A DNA stretch of 64,000 nucleotides from Agapanthus africanus (Eukaryota; Streptophyta; Magnoliopsida; Asparagales; Amaryllidaceae): contig JASDDO010000016.1 of NCBI GenBank assembly GCA_030015575.1, positions 455,218,141 to 455,282,140 on the forward strand. Direction: 5' to 3'. Numbering within the stretch: position 1 is the first letter of the stretch; each line of letters starts with the position of its first letter. The translations under genes were made by a program, and so were the position numbers. This document shows, piece after piece, positions 10,231 to 20,052 of this stretch. Under the pieces are notes generated by a model, which saw only the letters and a list, made by a program, of their open reading frames with translations, did no database searches and had not been told where the DNA came from.

Positions 10231-10555
10231 CCAGTTTAGGGACGTAGTGGTCCATGTTCCAGTTTAGGGATGTGGTGGTCCATCGCCAGTTTAGGGACGT
10301 GGTGGTCCATAATTAGTTTAAGGACGTTTCGGTCCGTATCCAGTTTAGGGACGTGGTGGTCCATTATTAGTTTAAGGACGTTTCGGTCCGATATTAGTTT
10401 AAGGACGTCTCGGTCCGATATTAGTTTAAGGACGTTTCGGTCCGTCGCCAGTTTAGGGACGTGGTGGTCCATTATTAGTTTAAGGACGTTTCGGTCCGAT
10501 ATTAGTTTAAGGACGTCTCGGTCCAATATTAGTTTAAGGACGTTTCGGTCCGTAT
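10231..10555. repeat. Tandem array of twelve ~27-bp units in element A's LTR
   Basis: Twelve units, one of 28 bp and the rest 27 bp, of two alternating types: CCAGTTTAGGGACGTGGTGG-type and TTAGTTTAAGGACGTTTCGG-type, each followed by TCC-containing bases. Because 27 is a multiple of three, both strands stay open as nonapeptide repeats. That is a repeat effect and not evidence of a gene. Shorter, more diverged versions occur at 59378-59601 and near 41700-41790. Confidence 0.95.
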
Positions 10556-10581
10556 TGATGTGTGGTCGTCGGGACCCGTCA

Positions 10582-10625
10582 CCTCTCTGACGTCGTTGAA
10601 GGATTACAACGATAGGTGTCAGAGG
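10582..10625. other. Long hairpin right of the 27-bp array
   Basis: Second copy of the hairpin at 10037-10080, with the arms conserved and the loop changed from GAAGAATTA-like to GAAGGATTA-like. Both copies are followed by a similar sequence (GAGATGTACCCTTGAACC). Confidence 0.75.
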
Positions 10626-11920
10626 AGCTCGGAGATGTACCCTTGAACCGGTTGTAAATTGATTTAGGAGAGCGACTGTGCTCGGTCAATTTAGTTTGAG
10701 GACTTACGGCCATGATTGGGCTAAGTCCAGTTTCAACATTCTTTTGTCTTTGGCCTATTAGACCTGTGCTAGGGCCTTGCCCCTTTACTGCATTATTTTT
10801 CTTTGTTTTGGTTGGGCTCTGCCCTTTTATAAATGATGCAGAGCATCTATTTTGCTTGGGCTCTGCCCTTGTTAAAATGCATAGCATTTTTGATCAGGCC
10901 TGTTAGGCCTTTTAATTGGGCTCTGTCCCTTTTCTTAATAATGCAGAGCATTAAATACTCTGACAATGCCCCACATAGCTTGTCAGGCGCTTTGCGTAAA
11001 TTAAAGAGCGCAAGCGCATGTGGAAGTGACACGTGTCACGCTCTGGTGAGCGTGAGCGCAACAGCACAGTGCGCTGCGTCAGTGCGCTGCGCTGTTACAC
11101 TGCTGACACGTGGCGCTTCCTGGCGGCTTGCGCAATAGCGCAGTTTTGGCAAGTGCTGGACACTGTTCTTATTCTTTTGGATCAATTTTAGATCAAAGAA
11201 AACAAGTTTTCTTGTTTTCAAAGAACCAGTGGTTCATAAAAAGTGCAAGGCACTGTTATTGTTTATTTTTCTCTTTTCTTGAAGATCATTGATCTTGTTC
11301 TTAGATCAATGATCTGTTTTTAAGAGAATTTTCTCTTTTTCTAAAGGTTTTTACCTTTTTTTCTTTTCTTTTTCTTGAGAAATTCTCTCTAATTCTTCAG
11401 AGTTCTCTCTGTTTGAAGTTCTTGATTTCTCCCAAAAATGTTGATGCCTTTGAATTGAGGTCTAGGGTCCTTTTTATAGTGCCCATAAATTAGTTAAATT
11501 TGTTAAAAAGATATTTCTCTGAGTGATTTGGGGAATTTTCCCTACCGTTGGATCTTTGATCCAAGGGCTTCTGTTTTACAGAAGAAAATCTTCTTGTTTT
11601 AACAAGAACAGAAAGATCTTATTAGAATTTTAATTCTGTTTGGCGTAAATGTCCCAGCGCTTGACACGTGTCGCGCAGCGCAGCAGTCGCGCAGCTGTGC
11701 TTGCGCAACTGCGCAGACACGTGTCACGCAGTGCAGCGTTGCTTCCTTTACTTTTTATTAAAGAGCCTTGCTCTGATTGGACGCACTGCCTCGGGCGCTG
11801 TGCTGACGCATCAACTTCTGACACGTGGCGCGTTGCGCGCAGCGCACGGGATTTGAAGCGTTGCTTCAAAATTTGAATTTTTGAAATTCAAACAGAGCCT
11901 TGCTCTGATTGGGGGAAACA

Positions 11921-13728
11921 TTTACCTTAGATAGGCAAGCACCCATATTCTCCGGCTCCCTGAGGCTCAAGAGAACTGGTCTCGCTTAAACCTATATTTA
12001 CTAGGGTCCTTATTATAAATTAATATAACCTGAGGGGGTTTTATGAAAAATAGTTTTGATATATTTTCAACATAAACCTCAAGTATTTATTTATCGTCTT
12101 TAGGGTTTTCATAGATATAGTTTTTATAAAATGAAATATTCTAGTGGATATAAACCTAACTTGAATAGTATATGGTATTATAGTGTAATATTGGAATTGT
12201 ATTGAAATGTGATGGTATTTTCAAGATCGTTTGTGATTATTTTCTTTTAATTAGAAAACATGGAATATATATTATATTTAAAATAGATATTTTTATAATA
12301 TATATATATATATATAATTATAAAAATAGAATTTATTTATTAAATAGAAATCACGTTTTTCTTAAAAATTGTAATATGAATTCCATCGAGATCGAATACT
12401 CCGTGAGGAGGTCTACATCTCGCTCTACTAGGCCCGAGGATGTGCAATAACCCGCACCCTCCCGATCGGGGTCCCCAAAATGGGTTGTAGAGACTTATTT
12501 GTAAGGAATTATTTAATACACTCTTAAAGAAAACGGTTTTTGAAAGTTTATTGTATTTAAATGTAATTTCGTATTTTATCGCACAAGTTCCAAAAGTCAT
12601 CGTGCTGTGTCTAGAATGAGTGTTGTGATGAGGTGGGCCATTACCTCGTGAGTTTTCTAAAGGTAATACGAGCACAAAAATAAGGTAATGTCGTTTGCAA
12701 ACTTAAGGGTATTTTACTGTAAAAGTGAAATAGAATTTGTTTAGCATAATATTTTGAATTGAAACTTTGTCCAATCGTTGTTTAATGGTTACTAAACAAA
12801 ATATAATTAAAAGATTAATTTGTTGTTTAATAAAAATTGAGTTTTTAAAGAAAATGAGAATCGGAAGTCGGATTAACTCCGCTTCCGACGAGTTTTGAAA
12901 AGAGAATTCTTTTTAATAGAGAGAGGAGAGGGAAGAGGGGACTTACAAGCTTAGGGTTTAGAGGGGAGGTAAAAGAAAAGGTTTGTGGTCTTCGCGGAGT
13001 CGCGGGGTCGCCGGAAGTGCTTCAAATCCTCGCCGGAACTTTGACCTTGGCTAACTTCACTTGTACAACTTCTTGGACTTAGCAATTTTAGAAAGTTTTG
13101 GCAATGGAATTCTGAATGTGGAGGCTATGGTTTAGTGTGGTATTTATAGGAGAAATTAGGGTTTAGGGTAATTAAGAATGAATTAAAAATATATATTTAA
13201 AATGGATTAAAGAGTGGATTTATCATTCTCTGGATAAATGCAGATAAATCAAACACTATGGGGCAGTGGGGTAGGCCAAGGGGTGTCGGGGTTAAAGTTT
13301 GGAGGCATTTGAGACGGGTTGGACCGGCGGCACCGGCCCCAACACTCATCTTGCCGGCCCCAAGACAAATCTTGCCGGCCATTCTTAAGTGTAAGGTGCT
13401 TGGATCTTTGACACGTGTCCTAGGCTGCTTAATTATCATTTTCCACGTGTTTGTTTTATGAGACTTTTAATTTTTACGTGCAGTGCACGTGTAAACTTTT
13501 GAGCTTCTAAAAGTTTAAAAGAAAAATCAACAAAAATAATATGTGGCTTAGGGGATTCGAACACAGGGGCTACGTCTCAGCAGTGCAAGGCTTTACCAAT
13601 GAGCTACAAGTGCCTTCTTGCTGTTCAAAAGCGAATTAAATACTTATAGTATACACAGGATTGCAAATACTCCATTTGCACATTAACTTTTAAATAAATT
13701 TTCTGTACATTGAAACAAAGTTGTTATA
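11921..13728 (-). repeat. Element B left (3') LTR, part
   Basis: It aligns throughout with 20066-21851, the matching part of B's right LTR. Its first ~1 kb is separated from it by element A. It ends at the polypurine region that begins with TTCTACTCTCC at 13729. It carries a tRNA-like segment at 13543-13613. Confidence 0.9.
13543..13613 (-). other. tRNA-like segment in the Tekay-type LTR (copy 1)
   Basis: On the minus strand TAGCTCATTGG matches the Pol III A box and TGTTCGAATCC the B box, with about 33 bases between them, as in a tRNA. It ends 115 bp inside the LTR's U3 edge, with T-runs following. It is not a functional tRNA: the anticodon and T stems pair poorly. Confidence 0.65.
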
Positions 13729-13765
13729 TTCTACTCTCCTTACAAAAATTTCGTCCTTGAAATTT
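13729..13765 (-). other. Element B polypurine region before the 3' LTR
   Basis: Read on the minus strand, a TTTCAAGGACGAAATTTT-like stretch and then a purine-rich run (GTAAGGAGAGTAGAA) lead straight into the LTR. This block (AATTTCGAGGACGAAATT plus purines) is typical of plant Tekay/Del chromoviruses and also occurs before the LTRs of C (24843) and E (62876). Confidence 0.8.
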
Positions 13766-13781
13766 ACAATTATTTTAACGA

Positions 13782-14068
13782 CTAATTTACAAACAAGTGA
13801 GAGTATCTTGCACGCATGTCGTCTTCTCTTTCCCACGTTGATTCTCCTGGTGTGTATTTTCTCCACATCACCCGGACCAAGTTTACTTCCTTGTTCCGAA
13901 GTGACTTCACCTTTCTGTCCAGGATTTCAATGGGTTGTTGCTCACAAGATAAATCCGTATGTACAGTGAGTTCGGAGTGATCAAGAATATGACTGGGGTC
14001 ACTCACATACCTTTTGAGTTGGGATATGTGGAACACATTGTGCACTCCTTCCAATGAGGGTGGAAGTG
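13782..14068 (-). pseudogene. Element B integrase tail with chromodomain-like segment (remnant)
   Basis: About 95 residues read LPPSLEGVHNVFHISQLKRY, then VSDPSHILDHSELTVHTDLS, then a C-terminal segment with RNKEVNLVRVMWRKY and GESTWEREDDMR. The first part is the integrase GPY/F-like end. The last part resembles the chromodomain that chromoviruses use to target heterochromatin. The matching region of element E is at 62945-63661. It abuts the Cassandra cluster. Fossil remnant only. Confidence 0.85.
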
Positions 14069-14452
14069 TGTCACGCCCCATCCCCAATACAGAGAGTATT
14101 GTCCGCTCTGGCCGAAACCGCACTGTTCGGAGCGAACCGGACCCAACCAGGGGCCACTTCCCAGGAGGTTACCCATCCCAGGACTTCCCTGGCCCGAGCA
14201 CGCTTAACTACGGAGTTCTAAAGCTTCTGTAGTGCCAGTTCACTTAAAAGGCGCCTCTGTATTGAAGAGTGGTATCATTCCATTTATAGTACAGATCCGC
14301 CCACTTTCGGAATGTATTTCGAAGAGTCCCCATTGTTCTACAGTGGGTCCCAAGGACTCAAGAGGTGGCCCCCGCCCACTTAACATGACACTTGGCGTGA
14401 CACTTTGTTCCGTGTGGCACCTTGCTCCGTGAGCAAGAACCGGGTCCCGACA
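14069..14452 (-). repeat. Cassandra LTR, reversed copy
   Basis: 384 bp, TGTCACGCCCC ... GGTCCCGACA on the plus strand. The 5S-like segment lies at 14151-14226 on the minus strand. Confidence 0.88.
14151..14226 (-). other. 5S rRNA-like segment in reversed Cassandra LTR
   Basis: Contains the reverse complement of the plant 5S A-box (TTAAGCGTGCTCGGGC) and C-box (GATGGGTAACCTCCTGGG) regions, the internal Pol III promoter. It is too divergent at both ends to be a 5S gene. Confidence 0.85.
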
Positions 14453-14496
14453 TTATTCTATCACGCCCCACCCAAGAACCGATTGCAAAAGTATAA

Positions 14497-14871
14497 TGTC
14501 GGGACCCAGTTCTTACTCACGGAACAAAATGCCACGCCAAGTGTAATGTTAAGTGGGCGGGGGCCACCTCTTGAGTCCGTGGGACCCACTGTAGAACAAT
14601 GGGGACTCTTCGGAATACATTCCGAAAGAGGGCGGATCTGTACTAGAAATGGAATGATACCATTCTTCAATACAGAGGCACCTTTTAAGTGAACTGGCAC
14701 TATAGGAGCTTGAGAACTCCGTAGTTAAGCGTGCTCAGGCCAGGGAAGTCCTGGGATGGGTGACCTCCTAGGAAGTGGCCCTTGGTCGGGTTCGGTTCAC
14801 TCCGGAGGACAAAACCGTGCAGTTTCGGCTAGAGCAGACAATACTCTCTGTATTGGGGGTGGGGCGTGACA
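14497..14871 (+). repeat. Cassandra LTR, forward copy
   Basis: 375 bp, TGTCGGGACC ... GGGGCGTGACA. The 5S-like segment is at 14705-14780. It is linked to the next LTR by only GAATAA, where a normal Cassandra has a ~75-bp interior. Confidence 0.88.
14705..14780 (+). other. 5S rRNA-like segment
   Basis: AACTCCGTAGTTAAGCGTGC followed by a GGGATGGGTGACCTCCTAGG block matches the A-box and C-box regions of plant 5S rRNA. It lies inside a Cassandra LTR. Confidence 0.87.
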
Positions 14872-15124
14872 GAATAATGTCGGGACCCGATTCTTGCTCA
14901 CGGAGCAAAGTGCCACACGGAACAAAGTGCCACGCCAAGTGTTATGTTAAGTGGGCGGGGGCCACCTCTTGAATCCGTGGGGGCCACCTCTTGAGTCCGT
15001 GGGACCCACTGTAGAACAATGGGGACTCTTCGGAATACATTCCGAAAGAGGGCGGATCTGTACTATAAATGGAATGATACCACTCTTCAATACAGAGGCG
15101 CCTTTTAAGTGAACTGGCACTACA

Positions 15125-15200
15125 GGAGCTTGAGAACTCCATAGTTAAGCGTGCTCGGGCCAGGGAAGTCCTGGGATGGGTAACCTCCTGGGAAGTAGCC
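15125..15200 (+). other. 5S rRNA-like segment, left LTR of the two-LTR Cassandra
   Basis: Same 5S A-box and C-box blocks as at 14705-14780, with slight changes (GGGTAACCTCC for GGGTGACCTCC). Confidence 0.85.
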
Positions 15201-15227
15201 CCTGGTCGGGTGTGTGGCGTGACAGAA

Positions 15228-15239
15228 TGGTATCAGAGC
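15228..15239 (+). other. Cassandra primer binding site (initiator-Met tRNA)
   Basis: TGGTATCAGAGC, three bases after the LTR end, complementary to the 3' end of plant initiator-Met tRNA. Confidence 0.9.
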
Positions 15240-15523
15240 TGGTCCCACAATAGTAGGTCCGTGGTTCGAGGACGAACCATTGTTCAAAGGTGGAGAGAAT
15301 GTTGGGACCCGGTTCTTGCTCATGGAGCAAAGTGCCACACGGAACAAAGTGCCATGCCAAATGTCATGTTAAGTGGGCGGGGGCCACCTCTTGAGTCCGT
15401 GGGACCCAGTATAGAACAATGGGGACTTTTCGGAATACATTCCAAAAGAGGGCGGATCTGTACTATAAATGGAATGATACCACTCTTCATATAGAGGCGC
15501 CTTTTAAGTGAACTGGCACTACA

Positions 15524-15599
15524 GGAGCTTGAGAACTCCGTAGTTAAGCGTGCTCGGGCCAGGGAAGTCCTGGGATGGGTGACCTCCTGGGAAGTGGCC
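15524..15599 (+). other. 5S rRNA-like segment, right LTR of the two-LTR Cassandra
   Basis: AACTCCGTAGTTAAGCGTGC and GGATGGGTGACCTCCTGGGA are the plant 5S internal promoter blocks. This is among the copies closest to real 5S sequence. Confidence 0.87.
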
Positions 15600-15690
15600 C
15601 CTGGTTGGGTCCGGTTCGCTCCGAAAGACAAAACCGTGCGGTTTCGGTCAGAGCGGATAATACTGTCTGTATTGGGGGTGGGGCGTGATA

Positions 15691-15871
15691 GCGACATAAA
15701 CAATGAGATGCTCCAGTATCGAAGAGTGCTAGTGCAGTAAGTGAGGCTACTAAGATCGTACCTAAGTTATGTAGGATATGTTTTAGGTATAAGAGAAAGA
15801 TATATGGGTATGTATAAAGACTAAAAGAAAGCTTGAAAGGAAAGAGTTACCAGTGATGACTTGGCCAGTGG
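15691..15871 (-). other. Element B interior between insertions, no domain recognised
   Basis: AT-rich sequence. Its right end (GAGTTACCAGTGATGACTTG) resembles the stretch just downstream of gag in element C (around 25028), so it belongs to B. I see no coding signal. Confidence 0.6.
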
Positions 15872-17584
15872 TGTAGGGTGTTTTTTGTCACCCCATTGAG
15901 ATGGGAATACGCGCGCTTGTCAGGCGCATTACAGATTCCCCCTGCCTAGGGTAGGCTGGGGTTTATTGATTGTGGGGATCCGAATCTCCGGCAGCCACGA
16001 ACTAAACTGACGTTAATTACCCCTCGCCTTTGGAGCGAGAGAACCTTCGATTGACGGGTCAAACAGGTCATGCGAACTCAATGTGCAGTGTTGTGTTTTG
16101 AAGGGTTTTGGATATATCAGGGTCCCAGCAAAGTTAACGGGGGTCCCGCTATCCGGATAGCGAGATGGGGGTCAAGTGCGGGGTGCGGGGTAGCGCTCCG
16201 TTAGAATTTTTCTAACGGGGAAAGTACATGTAGTGTGGGTTGCATATAAAATGGAGGGAGGAGGAGTGTATTAAAAATGCGTGCATGGAACGTGGGCGCT
16301 GGGCGCCCACGGGTCGCATGCCTGGCGCGTGCGTGCTTGGCGCCCACGGTTCACGTGCCTAGCGCATGAGCGCTTGGCGCCCGCGGTTCACGTACCTGGC
16401 GCGTGGGCGCTGGCGGGTCCCGTGCGCAACACGCGACCGTTGGGCGCTGAGCGCCCGCGGGTCGCGTGAGGCGCACGTGGGCGCTTAGCTCCCATGAGCT
16501 ATGTTCCTTGCACGCGACCGCGAGGCACCCGCAGGTCCCGTGCGCTGCACGCGACCATTGGGCGCTGAGCGCCCGCGGGTCAGGTGCGCTGCACGCGACC
16601 GCTGGGCGCTGAGCGCCCGAGGGTCGCGTGAGGCGCACGTGGGTACTTTAGCGTTCGCGGGTCACATGCCACGCACGCGACCGCTGGGCGCCCGCGGGTC
16701 ACGTGCGCGGCACGCGACCGCTGGGGTCTGCGGGTCATGTACGCGACCGCTGGGAACACCGGCGGAAAAGGGGCTTAGCCCCTGGGTTAGGAGTTAAACT
16801 CCCAAAAAGGGGGGCTTTGGAGTTGAAATCCTAACAGTGATTATGTATAGAATTGGAGTTAAACTCCTAAAAAAGGGTTTGATTTATGGAGTTAAATTCC
16901 AACAGTTCTTGAATGGAGTTAAACTCCTAGAGATCTATGGATCTTCTTTTGAGCCTTAGATCCTCCCGGAATGGGATTTTTGGATATGGGTCTCCTTCTT
17001 CTTCCTCTCTGTGGGCTGGATCTGAGGGGAAAAGGGGAGGTGAGACTTAAAATCTCCACTTTTGGGGATTTGATGGGAGATCCGAGCTCTCCTTTATGGG
17101 TTTTATGGTGAAAAACTATTTCTTTTTGGAAAAAGGAAGAGTTAAACTCTTGATTTAATTCCAAAGGGGAAGAAGGTTTTAGAATCTTGAGGAAGGAGGC
17201 ACAGACCCTAATTTTTTGGGAGGAATGAATTCTTCTTTTTATTTCATCATCATGTTGCCTTATATAGGCTTACACATTTACATATAGCCCCTTGGGCTTT
17301 ATAAAATGGCATCTTGCTCATCCCATGCCTCATGTGGTTATTTGTTTTGCACATGAGCCATGGGCTTTACAAAAATTTGGCTTTAAGCCCATTTTTCTTA
17401 CATTTGTCCATAAAAATTACATCAAATTTTTTTATTACATGATTTTTATTTTGGCATGGAGGAGGCCGGCCGCTTCATGTTCGGGCTCGACTCGGGCATG
17501 AGCCCACTTGACCTGGGCTTGGGCCCACTTGGCTTGGGGTTGACTTTGACTTGGTCAACCGGGGTGTAATTTTTGATCCCAACA
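15872..17584 (-). mobile_element. Solo LTR S1, element J family (1713 bp)
   Basis: TGTAGGGTGTTTTTTGTCACCCC ends match the LTRs of J (37173 and 44162), and it finishes ...CCCAACA. It is flanked by the exact 5-bp duplication AGTGG (15867-15871 and 17585-17589). There is no internal region, so it is a solo LTR produced by recombination between LTRs. It sits in element B just downstream of gag. It holds a GC-rich array at 16270-16760 and recurrent GGAGTTaAACTCC palindromes at 16785-16930. Confidence 0.93.
16270..16760. repeat. GC-rich degenerate array in solo LTR S1
   Basis: Repeated GGGCGCTGAGCGCCCGCGGG and CACGTGCG(C/T)-like blocks, spaced tens of bases apart. It occupies the place of the CGCTAGCG/G-box arrays in J's LTRs but has diverged in sequence. 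Long open frames across it are a composition effect. Confidence 0.8.
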
Positions 17585-17701
17585 AGTGGCTTCAGCTTCT
17601 TCCACAGTCATTGTGAAAGTCTGTCTCCTCGGTACATTCCTCCTTGCTGGAGGAGCATTCCTTTGTCCGTTCCTCTGTACTTAAGGTAAGTTCCTTTGTA
17701 C

Positions 17702-18846
17702 TTAGTGGAACTGACGAGGAGGAGGTGCAGTCGGTCCATGAGGAGGTGGAGCTGGGAGAGCTAATTGTGGAGCAGGTGCCTGGATAGCTGGCCGCTGCGG
17801 ATAGGTAATTGCTGGTCTGGGTGTAGTATTTGGATTGAGTTTACCAGGACAAGACCCAATATCATGTGTGGCTGAGCCATAGACTAAGCAAAGGAGATTA
17901 GCATGCTTACAATCCTTCGCCAGGTGTCCATCCCTCCTGTAGTAGTTGGAAAAGGCTGGGCTGGGCCGGTTGATTGGTACTCCCGGTCTCTTCGGTACAA
18001 AAGGTGGCCTTGAAGAGGCTCCTCCTGCCATCTGATTGGCAGGGCGTTTCACTCCGGCAGATTGGGTCTGCCCTTCATCTTTACCACTACCTCATATCGA
18101 CGGGCAGCTTTCAGAGCCAGTTCTTGGGTTGGGAAATCCCCTATAGCTAAAGCAGCTTGGATCTCCGGATCTAACCCTTGCTGAAATCGTCTGGACCTGA
18201 TCTCAGCAGTCGGAATGAGGTGTGCCGTGAACCTATTACGGTCTTGTGTTAGCTGTGTAGTATGTGATATAAAAAAATTGAATATTTGAGACATATCTTA
18301 CCCACTTAGAATGGTAAACTCAGCATCATACTCATCCACCGATTTTGTCCACATCGAATCTTGTTGCAGGTGGATGAATTGCTACTCCATGTCAAATCGG
18401 GCAGTCTCTGGAAAGTAATTCGCGTCGAACATGTCGCGAAATTTTTTCTATTCGATAGGCTGGGCAAGACGGCTTTCTTCCGCCTTCCACCATACTCGGG
18501 CGTTGTCTGTGAGTTGCAGCTTCGCAACCCGTACCGAAGCGATCTCTGGCACTTGTGCTACTGCCAGATCATCCTTAATGCTCTGAGCCCATTCTTCAGC
18601 TTCTAAAGGGCTCTCTTTCCCAAAAAATTGCTTCGGGTGCAATGCCCGGAATTGCTTCACTCTGGGTGCTTCCGCTTCTGGGTGGTTCAACAAGATAGCA
18701 GTCTGCTGCTGCTGTCCTTCCAGGAAGCTTCGGATCGCCTCAAGCAATACCGTTTGCTCGTTGATCGGAGCTACAACGGTACGTGTAAGTGGAAGTGATG
18801 GTGGTGTGTTGTTGATGTTGGTGCTGGTATTGTTTGGAGAATCCAT
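17702..18846 (-). pseudogene. Element B gag remnant
   Basis: The minus-strand frames show a Tekay-type gag: a polar N-terminus (NNTSTNINNTPPSLPLT), a helical segment (LLEAIRSFLEGQQQQ), the capsid start RVKQFRALHPKQFFGKE, then EAEEWAQSIKDDLAVAQVPE and the downstream IQAALAIGDFPTQELALKAA. A single knuckle-like motif (YYRRDGHLAKDCKHAN) and a proline-rich tail follow. Gag packages the element RNA. The gag of element C (25113-26215) is its close relative. It looks broken, with a few interruptions, and no RT follows it. Confidence 0.87.
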
Positions 18847-19981
18847 AACCTTGAAAGAAAAATAAGGGTTAGGATAGATTCAAAGAATATGAAATTGTAT
18901 GATTCAAGGAATATGAAATGTAAAGAATGTTTTTAGTTGCTGATTCTTGTGTTATATTGCTGAAGACTTCATGCAGAATTGACCTGCATGTCCATGCAGA
19001 ACTGACCTGCATGGGCCGCCAACAAAACCTGTCGCTCCCCTCTTCCCAGTGTACGGGTAAGGAGACGCGACGATGCGCGCTACGTATTTACTCAGAAGTA
19101 AACACGCTAAGCGTAACTAAGCAATATAATATAAATATACACAAGAAGACATGAAATGAAAATGAACAGCAACTTTTATTTATTAAACATTTCTTTACAA
19201 TACAACTGAAAAGTAAATACAATGATGAAAGCAATGCCTAAACAATGGCATGAACATGAAAGTAAAATATATACAAGAGTCTAGAGCTCGGGGTCCTCGC
19301 TGAACTGATCCAAGTCCTCTGAACTGGGCTCTATTTCCAGTGAGTCGGATCCACCTGACAACATTCCAAAGAAAGAAGAGAGAAGGAATGTCGTCAGCGA
19401 ACAATCGCTCGGTAAGTCCCAAAGAAAGGTAGAAATAGAATAGACAGAAAGAATATAACTGTATATTATATGATTGTTATGTTAACGCAGTTATTTGTAG
19501 CTTGGTACAGAATATTCCAGTGTATACGAGAGGAGTCCAACTATTCCGTGGACTAAGGTATACGGAGCACAAGGAACCGTTAAGCCACGGAACAACAGCA
19601 ATGGATATTCAGATTAGGTGTATTAAAGTGACCGTCTCGTGCCACTTCTAACACATTTTGTACCAGTTTACCCCTTTAAAACCCCGTAATGTATTATGTA
19701 TTGATGTATATTGTTTTGTTTAATAGATGTACGACTTGCCGAAACTATGATATCATGTAAACGGAATGGATATAAATGGATAGTCATGTAATCAGAGTAT
19801 ATCCATGGTTCAGTTCGGTCGAGTCATGTTAATATAGATTGAATTCCGGTATAAACTAATTCATGTTGAAATGGAGCTATACTTGAATCATATTCAAGGA
19901 TAGATTGATTGATTGATTAGACTGAGACTCTGTCTGAGTCAGACACTTTAAAACGAATTGATGTCCTGAATTAGTTTTGAT

Positions 19982-20052
19982 GTTATCGGTAACTGCTGCA
20001 CATGGACGACAGGATTTGTGTCTTTTTCGAAGACAATTAACGTATTGATAAC
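19982..20052 (-). other. Conserved three-way-junction segment in Tekay-type LTR (copy 1)
   Basis: Plus-strand arms GTTATC and GATAAC close a ~70-nt segment containing a CTG..CAG hairpin and a TTGTGTCTT..AAGACAA hairpin. The same fold is possible in four other LTR copies here. Confidence 0.55.

Larger units (their letters stand above)
1..11920 (-). mobile_element. Element A: Tat-lineage Ty3/gypsy retrotransposon, partial at the left edge
   Basis: On the minus strand the order is 5' LTR (9486-11920), primer site, N-terminal ORF, gag, protease, reverse transcriptase, RNase H, a second RNase H and integrase. The 3' LTR lies beyond base 1. Two RNase H domains before integrase mark the Tat/Ogre/Retand group. 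The element is inserted in the left LTR of element B: the bases after its right end (TTTACCTTAG) continue B's LTR, and B's right LTR carries the uninterrupted site near 20066. The expected duplicate of TTTAC would lie off the left edge. The coding region is in several separate blocks, so the element looks broken, with a handful of interruptions. It is younger than B, which it interrupts. Confidence 0.93.
9486..11920 (-). repeat. Element A 5' LTR (2435 bp)
   Basis: On the plus strand the LTR reads TGTTCCCC ... GGGGGAAACA, with matching short inverted ends. Its left edge abuts the primer site and its right edge abuts element B's LTR. It contains a 27-bp tandem array (10231-10555) flanked by two long hairpins, the motif GTGGATTGTATACGG near 9811, and two GC-rich parts (about 10990-11130 and 11645-11860) with repeated ACACGTG/CACGTG boxes. 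Open frames in this span are by-products of the repeats. Confidence 0.9.
14069..15690. mobile_element. Cassandra TRIM cluster inside element B
   Basis: From left to right: a reversed LTR (14069-14452), a 6-bp TTATTC link, the end of another reversed LTR (14459-14473), a short unrelated spacer, a forward LTR (14497-14871), a 6-bp GAATAA link, and a full two-LTR Cassandra (14878-15690). Each LTR contains a 5S rRNA-like stretch. The bases flanking the whole cluster (AAGTG and GCGAC) do not match, so it is not a single simple insertion. Confidence 0.88.
14878..15690 (+). mobile_element. Two-LTR Cassandra element (813 bp)
   Basis: LTR 14878-15224, interior 15225-15299, LTR 15300-15690. The interior holds only the initiator-Met primer site (TGGTATCAGAGC, 15228-15239) and a purine run (AAAGGTGGAGAGAA) before the second LTR. 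Overall length, primer site and 5S-like LTRs (15125-15200 and 15524-15599) match the known Cassandra TRIM family, which codes for nothing and must be copied in trans. Confidence 0.92.

Noticed and set aside
10231-10555. CRISPR-like direct repeats, also at 38862-39478
   Set aside because: Units follow each other without unique spacers, inside LTR elements of a plant genome.
10236-10590. Open frames on both strands across the 27-bp array, reading as nonapeptide repeats
   Set aside because: The period is divisible by three, so frames stay open by chance on both strands. They lie wholly within an LTR and match no protein family.
13543-13613. A functional tRNA gene in the Tekay-type LTRs
   Set aside because: A and B boxes are present, but the anticodon and T stems do not pair well and copies disagree at key positions. 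Called tRNA-like only.
14151-14226. A genuine 5S rRNA gene, here and at the seven similar places
   Set aside because: Only the internal promoter part matches; the 5' and 3' thirds do not, and each copy sits inside a Cassandra LTR with LTR termini.
16281-16797. Long GC-rich open frames as a protein gene
   Set aside because: They occur on both strands in a repetitive GC-rich array inside a solo LTR with clear target duplications.
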